DNA of 64,000 nucleotides. Source: Clostridioides difficile CD160 (GTDB lineage: Bacteria; Bacillota; Clostridia; Peptostreptococcales; Peptostreptococcaceae). Positions 44,969 to 53,840 of this stretch are shown piece by piece. The notes under the pieces are model-generated. The model searched no databases, was not told where the DNA came from, and saw only the letters and a list, made by a program, of their open reading frames with translations. The position numbers and the translations under genes were made by a program. The stretch is from the NCBI RefSeq assembly GCF_000449425.2, contig NZ_AVHW01000112.1:1-64000 (forward strand), read 5' to 3'. Within the stretch, counting starts at the first letter, position 1. Each line of letters begins with the position of its first letter.

Positions 44969-45020
44969 GGACTTAACGGCTCTACACTCTTAGAGCAGAG
45001 AAATGAGACTAAAATCTCAT
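44969..45020 (-). promoter_or_regulatory. rpsF leader: rpsF leader with S6:S18-type autoregulatory RNA motif
   Basis: The minus-strand leader forms a hairpin (ATGAGA 45003-45008 with TCTCAT 45015-45020). A second stem follows, built on CTCT...AGAG around 44980-45001, immediately followed by unpaired CCG (complement of 44977-44979). An exposed CCG next to such a stem is the known recognition feature for the S6:S18 complex in rpsF leaders. The fold was made by eye. Confidence 0.6.
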
Positions 45021-45111
45021 ACCTACACATTTTATCATTTATTCTCATTTATGTCAATTTAAATTTTGGACAAAGTTTAATATAAGGTAAATTATATATT
45101 CTTAAATTAAC

Positions 45112-45135
45112 AAGGGATGGCAATAGCCATCCCCT
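45112..45135 (-). terminator. Terminator of the aminotransferase gene
   Basis: A perfect 8-bp GC-rich stem (45114-45121 with 45126-45133, loop AATA) is followed on the minus strand by TTGTTAATTT. Confidence 0.7.
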
Positions 45136-45166
45136 ATAATATATCTATATAAGTTATTATTTTTAA

Positions 45167-46363
45167 TTAAGCTTCAACACCCATAGCTTCTTTTAAAACT
45201 GATGCTATATTTTTTATACCTTCTATTATTTTTTCTTCTGGCATATTTGAATAGTTAAGTCTGAAAGTATTTTCTCTACCACCATTAGGGAAGAATCCTC
45301 CTCCAGCAACATAAGCAACATTCTTTTCTAAGCATTTTGGCATTAATTCTTTAGCATTTAAGTTACTTGGAAGCTCTACCCATGTAAATAATCCACCTTC
45401 TGGATGAGTAAATACTAATCCTTCTGGGAATTCTTCTTCCATAGTCTTAAGCATTACATCTCTACGTTTAATATAAACTGCTTTAATTTTTTCAACGTGT
45501 GCATCTAAGTCATACATATCCATGAATTTACTTACTTCCATTTGAGATATAGTTGATGCTTGTAAGTCTGCACCTTGTTTTGCAAAGTTAAATTTAGATA
45601 ATATTTCTGGAGAAGCACAAGTCCATCCTAATCTGTATCCTGGGCAGAATATTTTAGAGAAAGTTCCTAAGAATATTACTAATCCTTTTGTATCCATTGA
45701 TTTTAAAGATGGTAAAGATTCTCCTTCAAATCTTAAATCTCCATATGGATTATCTTCTATTACTGGTATTTCAAATTTGTTTACTATTTCCATGAATTTT
45801 TTACGTCTTTCAAGTGGCCAAGTTCTTCCTGTTGGATTTTGGAAGTCAGGAATTACGTAAATCATTTTTATTCTATCAGTTGTTTCTAGTATTTTTTCTA
45901 ATTCTTCCATTATCATTCCGTTAGAATCAGTTGGAACGTCTATGAATTTAGGTTGATAAGATTTAAATGCGTTTATAGCTCCTATGTAAGATGGGCTTTC
46001 ACATAAAATTACATCACCTTCATCAATAAATACTTTTCCTGCAAAATCTAGACCTTGTTGAGAACCACTTGTAACTAATATATCATCTTTGTCTACATTA
46101 GTTTGATTTTTCTCATTCATTCTAGCTGCTATTTTCTCTCTTAATGGTTCATATCCTTCTGTTGTAGTGTATTGCATAGCTGATCTTCCATTTTCTTCAA
46201 GCACTGCAACTGATACTTTTTTCATTTCTTCAACTGGAAATAATTCTGGAGCAGGCATTCCACCAGCAAAAGATATTATTTGTGGTTGTTGAGTAAGTTT
46301 TAAAAGCTCACGTATTTCAGATCCTTGTAAACCTTCCATTCTTCTTGCATATTTAATTGCCAT
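45167..46363 (-). CDS. PLP-dependent aminotransferase, class I/II (LysN/2-aminoadipate type)
   Basis: This 398-residue fold-type I aminotransferase has ISFAGGMPAPELFP near the N-terminus, LVTSGSQQGLDFAGKVF, YVIPDFQNPTGRTW (Asn and Asp contacts), IEDNPYGDLRF, the PLP lysine in FLGTFSKIFCPGYRLGW and the carboxylate-binding Arg in NTFRLNYS. The family includes 2-aminoadipate and broad-range 2-oxoglutarate aminotransferases. The substrate is not fixed by sequence. There is no HTH domain, so it is not a MocR regulator. It forms a single-gene unit. Confidence 0.9.
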   Translation of the reverse strand: MAIKYARRMEGLQGSEIRELLKLTQQPQIISFAGGMPAPELFPVEEMKKVSVAVLEENGRSAMQYTTTEGYEPLREKIAARMNEKNQTNVDKDDILVTSGSQQGLDFAGKVFIDEGDVILCESPSYIGAINAFKSYQPKFIDVPTDSNGMIMEELEKILETTDRIKMIYVIPDFQNPTGRTWPLERRKKFMEIVNKFEIPVIEDNPYGDLRFEGESLPSLKSMDTKGLVIFLGTFSKIFCPGYRLGWTCASPEILSKFNFAKQGADLQASTISQMEVSKFMDMYDLDAHVEKIKAVYIKRRDVMLKTMEEEFPEGLVFTHPEGGLFTWVELPSNLNAKELMPKCLEKNVAYVAGGGFFPNGGRENTFRLNYSNMPEEKIIEGIKNIASVLKEAMGVEA

Positions 46364-46465
46364 AATTAAAGCACCCCCATGAAAATGTTTTCTTCATTTT
46401 CTATTATACCAAAATTTTGGATATTAATATACGGTATTTGACATTTTTTAAATGTTAAATTTATA

Positions 46466-46651
46466 TCATTCTTTTATTAGCTTTTTTACTCTCTTTTCTA
46501 AAGTCTCTCTATCAAGCATTATTAACCTTGAACACTTAGTACATTTTATCTTTATATCCATTCCAGTTCTTATGATTTCGAATTCTTTACATCCACATGC
46601 ATGTTGTTTTTTTAATTCGACAATGTCTCCTATTTTTAAATCCATTGGCAT
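46466..46651 (-). CDS. DUF951 small protein
   Basis: This 61-residue basic protein matches the DUF951 family: DLKIGDIVELKKQHACGCKEFEIIRTGMDIKIKCTKC, with Cys residues that may bind metal, and a KRVKKLIKE tail. It is conserved in Firmicutes near spo0J/soj and ribosomal genes; its role is unknown. AGGAGG lies 10 bases before the ATG. It follows the DUF3343 gene by 14 bases. Confidence 0.85.
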   Translation of the reverse strand: MPMDLKIGDIVELKKQHACGCKEFEIIRTGMDIKIKCTKCSRLIMLDRETLEKRVKKLIKE

Positions 46652-46665
46652 AAATAATTAGCCTC

Positions 46666-46929
46666 CTAATCTAGCTTCTCTGCTTCTTTCGAACCATCTT
46701 CTAATTTACTTATACAATAAATTCCTTTTATATCTACATTATTTTCAGTTAAAATTGTTTTTATCTTTTCCATGTCTTCAAAAGAAAATTTAATTGATAT
46801 TCCACAACTTGCTGTTATTTCTCTTGGTGTTGGAAGAGCCATTACCTTTAGACCATTTTCACCAAATAACTTTTCTGATCTTATTGCATGATGTGTCGAA
46901 TTAAATGACACTATATACATCTGATTCAT
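46666..46929 (-). CDS. DUF3343 putative Se/S carrier protein
   Basis: This 87-residue protein is of the DUF3343 (Se/S-carrier-like) family: MYIVSFNSTHHAIRSEKLFGENGLKVMALPTPREITASCGISIKF, with the conserved Cys of the ASCGIS motif as the presumed carrier residue. It lies between yedF and the DUF951 gene and near a cysteine desulfurase, which supports a role in selenium or sulfur delivery. Confidence 0.82.
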   Translation of the reverse strand: MNQMYIVSFNSTHHAIRSEKLFGENGLKVMALPTPREITASCGISIKFSFEDMEKIKTILTENNVDIKGIYCISKLEDGSKEAEKLD

Positions 46930-47008
46930 TGCTTAATCCTTTCTGACTATCTGTTTTTCTTTAAGTTAATCATTATTATTAGTTTTTATATTATTAAACA
47001 AACATACA

Positions 47009-47611
47009 TTATATAGAAATAGTATTTGATGCATTCTTTAATGTTTCAACTATAGTATACATATTTGTAACTGAACCTACTTGTAGTTTGTCTTTTAAAT
47101 TGTAGTAGTCTAAACAAGTACCACAAGATAAGACTTCTACGCCTTCATTTTCAAGTATTTTTAAATTTTCTATAGTTTCTTCATTTTCAGCACTTAGTGT
47201 TACTCCTCCATTAACTAAAAGTACATATTTAGGATAAGGCTTAGATTCTGTCAAAGTATATATAAATCCTTTTATTAATACTTTCCCTAATTCATCATTT
47301 CCAAGTCCCATTTTGTCTGAAGATATAAATACACATGTATCTTCTAGTTCACATTCTTTCTTGTCTACATTATTTTGTTTATCTAAGATATTTTGACCTT
47401 TTATAATTTCTATAGATATAAAATTCTCTTTTTCATCAACAATATTTGCCTCACAATTTAAAGATTTAGCAAGTTTTAATACATTTTCTTTAGCTGTTTC
47501 ATTGTCGACTGTTGTAACTACAATACCTTCTTCTATGTTATCCAATTCTTTTTTTGTGTTTATAACTGGTTTAGGACAAGCAAGTCCTCTAGCATCTATT
47601 TTTATACTCAT
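47009..47611 (-). CDS. yedF: Selenium-metabolism protein YedF (TusA-like plus DsrE-like)
   Basis: This 200-residue two-domain protein has an N-terminal TusA/SirA-like fold with the CPxP motif GLACPKPVINTKKEL (Cys near 13). The C-terminal DsrE-like domain (about 95-200) has VLSCGTCLDYY as candidate redox or carrier cysteines. It is the YedF architecture linked with selenium use in Firmicutes. I place the start at ATG 47611, following AAGGAG; earlier ATGs overlap that site. It lies between rstA and the DUF3343 gene. Confidence 0.85.
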   Translation of the reverse strand: MSIKIDARGLACPKPVINTKKELDNIEEGIVVTTVDNETAKENVLKLAKSLNCEANIVDEKENFISIEIIKGQNILDKQNNVDKKECELEDTCVFISSDKMGLGNDELGKVLIKGFIYTLTESKPYPKYVLLVNGGVTLSAENEETIENLKILENEGVEVLSCGTCLDYYNLKDKLQVGSVTNMYTIVETLKNASNTISI

Positions 47612-47714
47612 TGTTTGATTCATCTCCTTAAAAATATTCATACAATTTATATTTTATCATAGATGTTATCTTGCTTGTTATAGATTGTTTCTATAGCCTT
47701 ATAGGTTTATTTTT

Positions 47715-49007
47715 TTACATTATTTCTAAATTTTTATACATAAATACACCTTTTTGATAATATTCTAACTCTTTTTCTTTTGAAATACTTGAATATAATT
47801 GACCTAAATCTATATATAAATTAGCCAATATTCTACTATTTCCTAAGTCTGATACTATTTTTATACATTTAATTAAATACTCAATTGCAAGGGTAATTTC
47901 ATTTTGATTTTTATACATATTAGAATAGAATTTTAATGCTTTATATTCATTGAACTTATTTTTATTTTTTATTGATGAAGCTAAAGCTATTTTGCAATAT
48001 TTTCTAGCTAAATCATAATCTTCTTTATCTATATATGCTTCTATTATCTTAAATAAACCTGACATCATGTATTCGTCTTCATCATTTTTCTTTATATCAT
48101 ATACCTTTTGTGAATATTCAAGTACTCTATCTGTCTCACCTATTTTTCTGTAAACATCACAAATTGTTAAATATACATTTGCTAATCCAGTTTTATTATC
48201 TTCATTTTCAAGTATCTTTAACGCTTTTTTAAAATAATCTTTTGATTCTTCATATTTTCCTATTTCAAGCATATTATTTGCTTTTAACACCAAAATATCG
48301 ACATCTTCTTTTCTATCATTTCTATTATCTATTTCATTTATTTTATCTATGTACTTCAATGACATATTTGGATTATCTAATTTTATGTAGCAATATGCCA
48401 TCTTACTGTATAGTTCCTTGTATATGTTAACATCCTCAAACTTACTCTCTAACAAAATTTCCTCTGCAAAATTAAAGTGGCTTATAGCACCTTTATAAAA
48501 GTCTTCTTGCATGTATATTTTTCCTATGTTTAAATAGCACTTAAGTATATTTTCACTATCACTATTTTTTATAAAGAAGTATAATGCCTTTTCAAAGTTT
48601 TCTATAGCATCATTATAATCAGATTTTTTTAGATTAATATTAGCCATTAAAAAATTACATCTGCCATAGTTCTCCATTAAATCGTATCTCTTACATATAT
48701 CTAAAACTTCTTTTATTTGGTCCTCAGCCTTGTTTAGTTCATTTTCTTTTATATATATTTCGCTCTGTAGTATTAAATTATCAGTTATCTTTTTTGACTG
48801 CATTTCTTTGGTTTCTAATAAGTACTCTACACTTACATCTAACTTATCGCCTAGATATTCCAACAGTTCATAGCTAGTATGAGATTTATCCCTCTCTATA
48901 TGGCTTATTTGTGCTGCTGTTATCCTATCTCCAGCTAATTCTTTTAATGTCATGTTTTTTTCTTTTCTTAATTTTTTAATCTTTTCTCCTAAGCTCAAAA
49001 TTTCCAT
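47715..49007 (-). CDS. rstA: RstA-like regulator: XRE HTH plus TPR repeats (RRNPP-type)
   Basis: This 430-residue protein has an N-terminal XRE HTH (about 5-62: LGEKIKKLRKEKNMTLKELA, then TAAQISHIERDKSHTSYELL). Many TPR-type helical pairs follow (about 75-425), such as YNDAIENFEKALYFF, YESKDYFKKALKIL and DYDLARKYCKIAL. This is the quorum-peptide RRNPP layout. Sequence and gene position match RstA of C. difficile, which links sporulation, toxin and motility control. The start is ATG 49007 after AAGGTGGG. The divergent neighbour is a lipoprotein gene 260 bases away. Confidence 0.85.
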   Translation of the reverse strand: MEILSLGEKIKKLRKEKNMTLKELAGDRITAAQISHIERDKSHTSYELLEYLGDKLDVSVEYLLETKEMQSKKITDNLILQSEIYIKENELNKAEDQIKEVLDICKRYDLMENYGRCNFLMANINLKKSDYNDAIENFEKALYFFIKNSDSENILKCYLNIGKIYMQEDFYKGAISHFNFAEEILLESKFEDVNIYKELYSKMAYCYIKLDNPNMSLKYIDKINEIDNRNDRKEDVDILVLKANNMLEIGKYEESKDYFKKALKILENEDNKTGLANVYLTICDVYRKIGETDRVLEYSQKVYDIKKNDEDEYMMSGLFKIIEAYIDKEDYDLARKYCKIALASSIKNKNKFNEYKALKFYSNMYKNQNEITLAIEYLIKCIKIVSDLGNSRILANLYIDLGQLYSSISKEKELEYYQKGVFMYKNLEIM

Positions 49008-49266
49008 ACTATTCCCACCTTTTGAAGACATTTTTTTATAATATAATTATAACTTATATTTATTTTAAAAACACTACTTTTATTTTACAATATTTTCTGT
49101 GTACATTAAATGATTTCCCATAAAAATGACTAAAATTTAGTTTATTTTGAATTTAATTAATTTAAATAAATCATTTTTTAAATTTGTTACTATTTTGTAT
49201 TCATATATTTGCTCATAACGACTATAATTATATATAAGAATAGTTTTTATGAGAGGAGAAATTTTT

Positions 49267-49842
49267 ATGAAAAATAAGAAAATAATGTTAGTGTTAAGTA
49301 TATTATCTATATCTATATTTGCAATTGGTTGTACTAATGCTCAAGTTGGTAATGATACACCTAAAAAAGAAGCTAAGAGTAATACAAATGTTGAGCAACC
49401 AAAAGAGGAAAACAATACTGAAAAAGAGGCACCTGATAAAAAAGCTACATCTACTCCAAAAGAGGAAAAGAAAACTCAATCAGCTGTTATTTATTCTTTT
49501 GATGTAGATAAAACAGATTTAATAGAAAACAAGATTGACTTAAATAAAGTTGATGAAAATACTTTATTTGAGGAACTTCAAAAACTTAAAGTTGTTCCAG
49601 AATCTTCAAAACTAAATTCATTTACTACAAAAGATATTGATGGTGTAAAAACTGGTATATTAGATGTTAACTCTGATTTTACAAATTCAAACTTAGGTAG
49701 TGATGCAGAAACTTTAATGCTTGATTCAGTTGCTCGTACTTACATAAAAAATATGAATGTTGAACAAATAAAAATTACTGTTGATGGTGGTAATTATGAA
49801 AGTGGTCATATAGTTCTTGAAGAAGGAGATTACTTAAAGTAA
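49267..49842 (+). CDS. Lipoprotein with GerMN-like domain
   Basis: This 191-residue protein has an N-terminal signal ending in lipobox FAIGC (Cys near 22), a low-complexity Lys/Glu/Pro/Thr spacer (about 30-75) and a C-terminal globular domain of about 110 residues. The LDVNSDFTNSNLGSDAETLMLDSVA and VEQIKITVDGG segments resemble the GerMN domain of sporulation/germination lipoproteins. That domain call is by eye. GAGAGGAG precedes ATG 49267. It stands alone, divergent from rstA, and ends at a palindromic terminator. Confidence 0.75.
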   Translation: MKNKKIMLVLSILSISIFAIGCTNAQVGNDTPKKEAKSNTNVEQPKEENNTEKEAPDKKATSTPKEEKKTQSAVIYSFDVDKTDLIENKIDLNKVDENTLFEELQKLKVVPESSKLNSFTTKDIDGVKTGILDVNSDFTNSNLGSDAETLMLDSVARTYIKNMNVEQIKITVDGGNYESGHIVLEEGDYLK

Positions 49843-49878
49843 TTTTTTAAGATATACTTAAGCCATGCTATTACAAGA

Positions 49879-49914
49879 AAATAGTGTAGATTGTACAATC
49901 TACACTATTTTTAT
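49879..49914. terminator. Bidirectional terminator, 32-bp perfect palindrome
   Basis: Positions 49879-49910 read the same on both strands, with AAATAG/CTATTT ends followed by T residues. It lies between the convergent lipoprotein and cysteine desulfurase genes. Confidence 0.85.
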
Positions 49915-49941
49915 ATTCTTATATTATTTAATTATTATATG

Positions 49942-51084
49942 CTACTTGTTTTTTGAAATTTTATTTAGAGCTTCTACCGCTTTATCTATTTCATCTTTTG
50001 TATTGAAATATCCTATGCTGAATCTTACTGCACCTTGTTTTAAAGTACCTAAAGTAGTATGCGCTAGTGGAGAACAATGTATTCCTGATCTAGTTGCTAT
50101 ATTATAATCACTATCTAGTAAAAAAGTAACCTCTCCAGAATCCATGTTTCCTATATTTATAGCTATTACTGATGCTCTTTTTTTACTATCTTTTGGTCCA
50201 TATATCTTTATATCTGGCACTTCCTCTAATTTGTCTATCATATATTGACATAATTCTTCTTCATGTTGTCTTATATTGTTGATTCCTCTTTCAAATATAA
50301 ATAATACGCCTTGGTTAAGACCTGCTATTCCAGGGGTATTATGAGTCCCTGATTCATATTTATCTGGGAACAATTCTGGTTGAACCATTTCTTCTGATTT
50401 ACTACCTGTTCCACCTTCTTTTAATATATTTAAATTTAAACCATCTCTTACATATAATATACCTGTTCCTTGAGGTCCAAATAAGCATTTATGACCTGGC
50501 ATTGCCAACATATCTATATTACATTCATTTACATCTATGTCATAAACACCTGCCGTTTGTGACGCATCTACTAAAAACAGTATATTATGTTTTTTAGCTA
50601 TTTCTCCAACCTTTTTTATATCTATTAAGGTACCACATACATTAGATGCATGTGTTGTTACAATCAATTTAGTATTTTTCTTTATTGATTTCTCTAATTC
50701 ATCATAATCTAAAAATCCCTCATAATCGCATTTTACTACAGTATTTTCAACACCTTTTTTTTCCAATGATTTTATAGGTCTTATTACTGAATTATGCTCC
50801 ATAGATGTTGTTATGACATGGTCTCCTTCTTGTAATACACCCTTTATTGCTAAATTTAAGGAATCTGTAGCGTTAGATGTAAATACTATACTCATAGGAT
50901 TACTCACATTAAACAACTTAGCTATATTCTCTCTTGTATCATATATTTCCCTAGCAGCTCTCATAGCAAGTTTATGTCCAGCTCTACCTGGATTTGCACA
51001 GTAGTTTTTCATGCAATCTAAAACAGCATCATACACTCTTTCTGGTTTTGGATATGTAGTTGCAGCATTATCTAAATAAATCAT
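49942..51084 (-). CDS. Cysteine desulfurase (class V aminotransferase family)
   Basis: This 380-residue PLP enzyme begins MIYLDNAATTYPKPE. The cofactor motif TTSMEHNSVIRP, Asp in FLVDASQTAG, PLP lysine in AMPGHKCLFGPQG and catalytic Cys in TRSGIHCSPLAH are present. It removes sulfur (or selenium) from cysteine (or selenocysteine) to give alanine and a persulfide. With YedF and the DUF3343 carrier about 3 kb away it fits a selenium/sulfur-handling set. It lies 32 bases before spo0J. Confidence 0.88.
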   Translation of the reverse strand: MIYLDNAATTYPKPERVYDAVLDCMKNYCANPGRAGHKLAMRAAREIYDTRENIAKLFNVSNPMSIVFTSNATDSLNLAIKGVLQEGDHVITTSMEHNSVIRPIKSLEKKGVENTVVKCDYEGFLDYDELEKSIKKNTKLIVTTHASNVCGTLIDIKKVGEIAKKHNILFLVDASQTAGVYDIDVNECNIDMLAMPGHKCLFGPQGTGILYVRDGLNLNILKEGGTGSKSEEMVQPELFPDKYESGTHNTPGIAGLNQGVLFIFERGINNIRQHEEELCQYMIDKLEEVPDIKIYGPKDSKKRASVIAINIGNMDSGEVTFLLDSDYNIATRSGIHCSPLAHTTLGTLKQGAVRFSIGYFNTKDEIDKAVEALNKISKNK

Positions 51085-51116
51085 AACAATCTTCCTCTCT
51101 GTTTTATAGTTTTGTT

Positions 51117-51980
51117 CTATTCAAGAAGCATTGATACAATACTATTTAAATCATCATCATTATAGTATTCTATCTCTATTTTGCCTTTTTTCTTTCCTTT
51201 GGAAATATTTACCTTAGTTCCAAAGATATTTCTAAGTTTATCTTCTACATCCAAGATAAATACATCTTTAGGCTTAGATTTTTTTGGTACTTCTTCTTTG
51301 TTTTCAGATATTTTTTTAGCTATATTTTCGACTTCTCTTACAGAAAGCTCTTCTTCCTCTATTTTTTTTGCTATTTGTAGTTGTAAATCCTTATCTACAA
51401 TTCTCAACAATGCCTTACCATGCCCTGCTGTAATTCTACCACTATCTATCATTTCTATGACATCTTGTCCAAGATTTAAAAGTCTCAGTGTATTGGTTAT
51501 ATGAGGTCTACTTTTACCAACAGCTTCTGATATTTCCTCTTGAGTTACATTATAATGCTCTATTAAACTTTTATATGCTAGAGCCTCTTCTATTGAGTTT
51601 AAATCTTCTCTCTGTAAATTTTCAATTAAAGCTATCTCCATTATATCTTTCATATCTATATCTTTAATTATAGCAGGTATTTTACTTTTATTTGCAAGTT
51701 TTGATGCTCTAAATCTTCTTTCCCCTGCTATTATCATATACTTATCATTTTCATCCTTCTTAACTACTATTGGTTGTAATACACCATAGTTTTTTATAGA
51801 ATCAGACAACACTTTTATCTTTTCTTCATCAAATTGTTTTCTAGGCTGAACTTCGTTTGGATATATTTCGTCTATATCTATGTTGACTATCTCTTTTTCT
51901 GAAGTTTCTCCTTTAATCTCTGGTATCAATGCACTAAGACCTCTACCCAATCTGTTACTTCTTTTAGACTTATTCTCCAT
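51117..51980 (-). CDS. spo0J: Chromosome partitioning protein ParB/Spo0J
   Basis: This 287-residue protein has the ParB CTPase N-domain (about 35-125, with IIAGERRFRASK and LIENLQREDLN), a central HTH for parS binding (about 130-200: YNVTQEEISEAVGKSRPHITN) and a C-terminal dimer domain. It acts with Soj in origin segregation and replication control. It starts 4 bases after the soj stop. The probable parS nearby is at 56475-56490. Confidence 0.95.
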   Translation of the reverse strand: MENKSKRSNRLGRGLSALIPEIKGETSEKEIVNIDIDEIYPNEVQPRKQFDEEKIKVLSDSIKNYGVLQPIVVKKDENDKYMIIAGERRFRASKLANKSKIPAIIKDIDMKDIMEIALIENLQREDLNSIEEALAYKSLIEHYNVTQEEISEAVGKSRPHITNTLRLLNLGQDVIEMIDSGRITAGHGKALLRIVDKDLQLQIAKKIEEEELSVREVENIAKKISENKEEVPKKSKPKDVFILDVEDKLRNIFGTKVNISKGKKKGKIEIEYYNDDDLNSIVSMLLE

Positions 51981-51984
51981 ACTA

Positions 51985-52755
51985 CTATTCCTCCTCTTCT
52001 AAATCTATAAATTCTTCTGCTAGTTCCAAATAAGCTATAGCCCCCCTACACCTTCTATCATAGTAAATAACAGGTTTCCCATGACTTGGAGCTTCTGCAA
52101 GTCTTACATTTCTTGGAATTAGGGTCGTATATACACTTCCTTTAAAATATTTTTTGACTTCTTCAACTACTTGTATTGATAGATTCGCTCTCCCATCAAA
52201 CATACTTAAAACAACACCTTGAATCTCTATGTCTGCATTTAATCTTGATTTTACTAATCTTATAGTCTCCATCAATTGACTAACACCTTCTAAAGCATAA
52301 TATTCACATTGTATAGGAATTAAAACACTATCTACAGCAGTTAAACAATTTATTGTAAGCATCCCAAGTGAGGGTGGACAATCCAAAAATATATAATCAT
52401 ATTCATCTGCTACTGCTCTTATGGAATTTCTTAAAATATACTCTCTATTACTTTTAGATGTAAGTTCTATTTCTGCACCTGATAGCTCAGTAGCTGATGG
52501 AACTAAATCTATATTTTCAAACTCAGTATTTATTATTGCTTCTTTAATATGTAACCCATCTAACATAATTTCATAGATTGTATTTTCCACTTCGTTTTTA
52601 TTAATACCATATCCACTAGTTGTATTTCCTTGAGGGTCCAAATCTAATACTAATATTTTCTTCCCCAAAGTTCCTAAACTAGCACTTAAGTTTACATTTG
52701 TTGTAGTTTTTCCGACTCCACCCTTTTGATTGAATACAGCTATAACTTTGCCCAT
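51985..52755 (-). CDS. soj: Chromosome partitioning ATPase ParA/Soj
   Basis: This 256-residue deviant Walker ATPase has FNQKGGVGKTTTNVNL (9-24), switch LDLDPQGNTTSGYG and Walker B YIFLDCPPSLGML. It regulates DnaA and works with Spo0J in origin segregation. The start is ATG 52755 after an unusually long G-run (AAAGGGGGGGG). It begins its own transcript after the terminator at 52863-52892. Confidence 0.96.
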   Translation of the reverse strand: MGKVIAVFNQKGGVGKTTTNVNLSASLGTLGKKILVLDLDPQGNTTSGYGINKNEVENTIYEIMLDGLHIKEAIINTEFENIDLVPSATELSGAEIELTSKSNREYILRNSIRAVADEYDYIFLDCPPSLGMLTINCLTAVDSVLIPIQCEYYALEGVSQLMETIRLVKSRLNADIEIQGVVLSMFDGRANLSIQVVEEVKKYFKGSVYTTLIPRNVRLAEAPSHGKPVIYYDRRCRGAIAYLELAEEFIDLEEEE

Positions 52756-52862
52756 GATGTTCCCCCCCCTTTAAGAATTGAATTAATTTTAAATGTTGAC
52801 TAGGTGTTTTTATAATTACAAATAATGTCTATAAATCAATTTATATTACAAGGCTTATATTA

Positions 52863-52892
52863 CAAAAAAAGATTACTGGTAAGCAGTAATCT
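52863..52892 (-). terminator. Terminator of noc
   Basis: A perfect 9-bp stem (52870-52878 with 52884-52892) is followed on the minus strand by seven T residues. It touches the noc stop codon. Confidence 0.9.
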
Positions 52893-53678
52893 CTATTTTT
52901 TAGGGATTTTTACAACAACTTCCATATAATCTCCCTTATCTATTTCATTATACTTAGCATCAATTCCTGTATTTGATATAGCATCAAAGGCCTGCTTTAT
53001 AGTATTTATGTAAATTCTTATACTCATAGCACCCTTTATATTCTGTTTTTTATCAGGCTCTTCTTGAACTTTAGTTTCTTCTAATATCTCTTGTATCAAT
53101 TTCTCTGTTTTTTTAACAGTCAATTCATTTTTTATAACTTTTTCTAGTACACTTTGCATTAAATCTTCACTTGGTAGTTTAAGGAATGCTCTAGCATGTC
53201 TTTCTGTTAAGTTATTTTCTATCAACTTCATTTTTATGTTGTTTGGAAGCTTTAATATTCTAAGCTTGTTTGCTACAGTAGATTGATTTTTGCCCAATTT
53301 TTCTGCTAATTGCTGTTGAGTAAAAGCATGTTCTTTTATTAAGTTTTCATAACCAATTGCTTCTTCAATGAAATTTAAGTCTTCTCGTTGCAAATTTTCT
53401 AATAACGCTAGAACAGCAGAAGACTCATCATTCATATTATTTATAATCGCTGGTACAGTTTTAAGTTCTGCTAATTTAGCCGCTCTTAATCTTCTTTCTC
53501 CAGCAATTAATTCATATTTGCCATCTTTTGCTCTAACTGTTATAGGTTGAATTATACCATATACCTTTATAGAATTACTCAATTCCTCCAATGAAACTTG
53601 TGAAAATATTTTTCTTGGTTGGTATGGATTTGGAACTACATCTTCTATAGGTATCTCCATAACTCTTTTATCTTCCAT
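52893..53678 (-). CDS. noc: Nucleoid occlusion protein Noc (ParB paralogue)
   Basis: This 261-residue ParB-family protein has the CTPase domain (VPNPYQPRKIF, YELIAGERRLRAAKLAE, LLENLQREDLN) and HTH HAFTQQQLAEKLGKNQSTVANKLR near 125-150. Its position between rsmG and soj matches noc of B. subtilis, which coordinates division with the chromosome. The N-terminus is short (MEDKRVMEIPIEDVV); the membrane-binding amphipathic helix of B. subtilis Noc is not obvious, so nucleoid-occlusion function is uncertain. Confidence 0.82.
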   Translation of the reverse strand: MEDKRVMEIPIEDVVPNPYQPRKIFSQVSLEELSNSIKVYGIIQPITVRAKDGKYELIAGERRLRAAKLAELKTVPAIINNMNDESSAVLALLENLQREDLNFIEEAIGYENLIKEHAFTQQQLAEKLGKNQSTVANKLRILKLPNNIKMKLIENNLTERHARAFLKLPSEDLMQSVLEKVIKNELTVKKTEKLIQEILEETKVQEEPDKKQNIKGAMSIRIYINTIKQAFDAISNTGIDAKYNEIDKGDYMEVVVKIPKK

Positions 53679-53783
53679 AACATACCTCTCTTATTTTAGA
53701 TATAAATATTTTTGTTCTCTATATGTACATACAAATTTATTTCTGCATCCACTTTAATAATTCCTTTATTTTTGTTTTGTTTA

Positions 53784-53825
53784 AGGTAAGCTTAATTATT
53801 TCTCAGGAAATAATTAAGCTTACCT
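53784..53825. terminator. 19-bp perfect hairpin between rsmG and noc
   Basis: The stem is 53784-53802 with 53807-53825 and a 4-base loop TCAG. On the minus strand it is followed by TTAAAC, so the T-tail is poor despite the very stable stem. Confidence 0.6.
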
Positions 53826-53840
53826 ATAATAATTTTTCAA

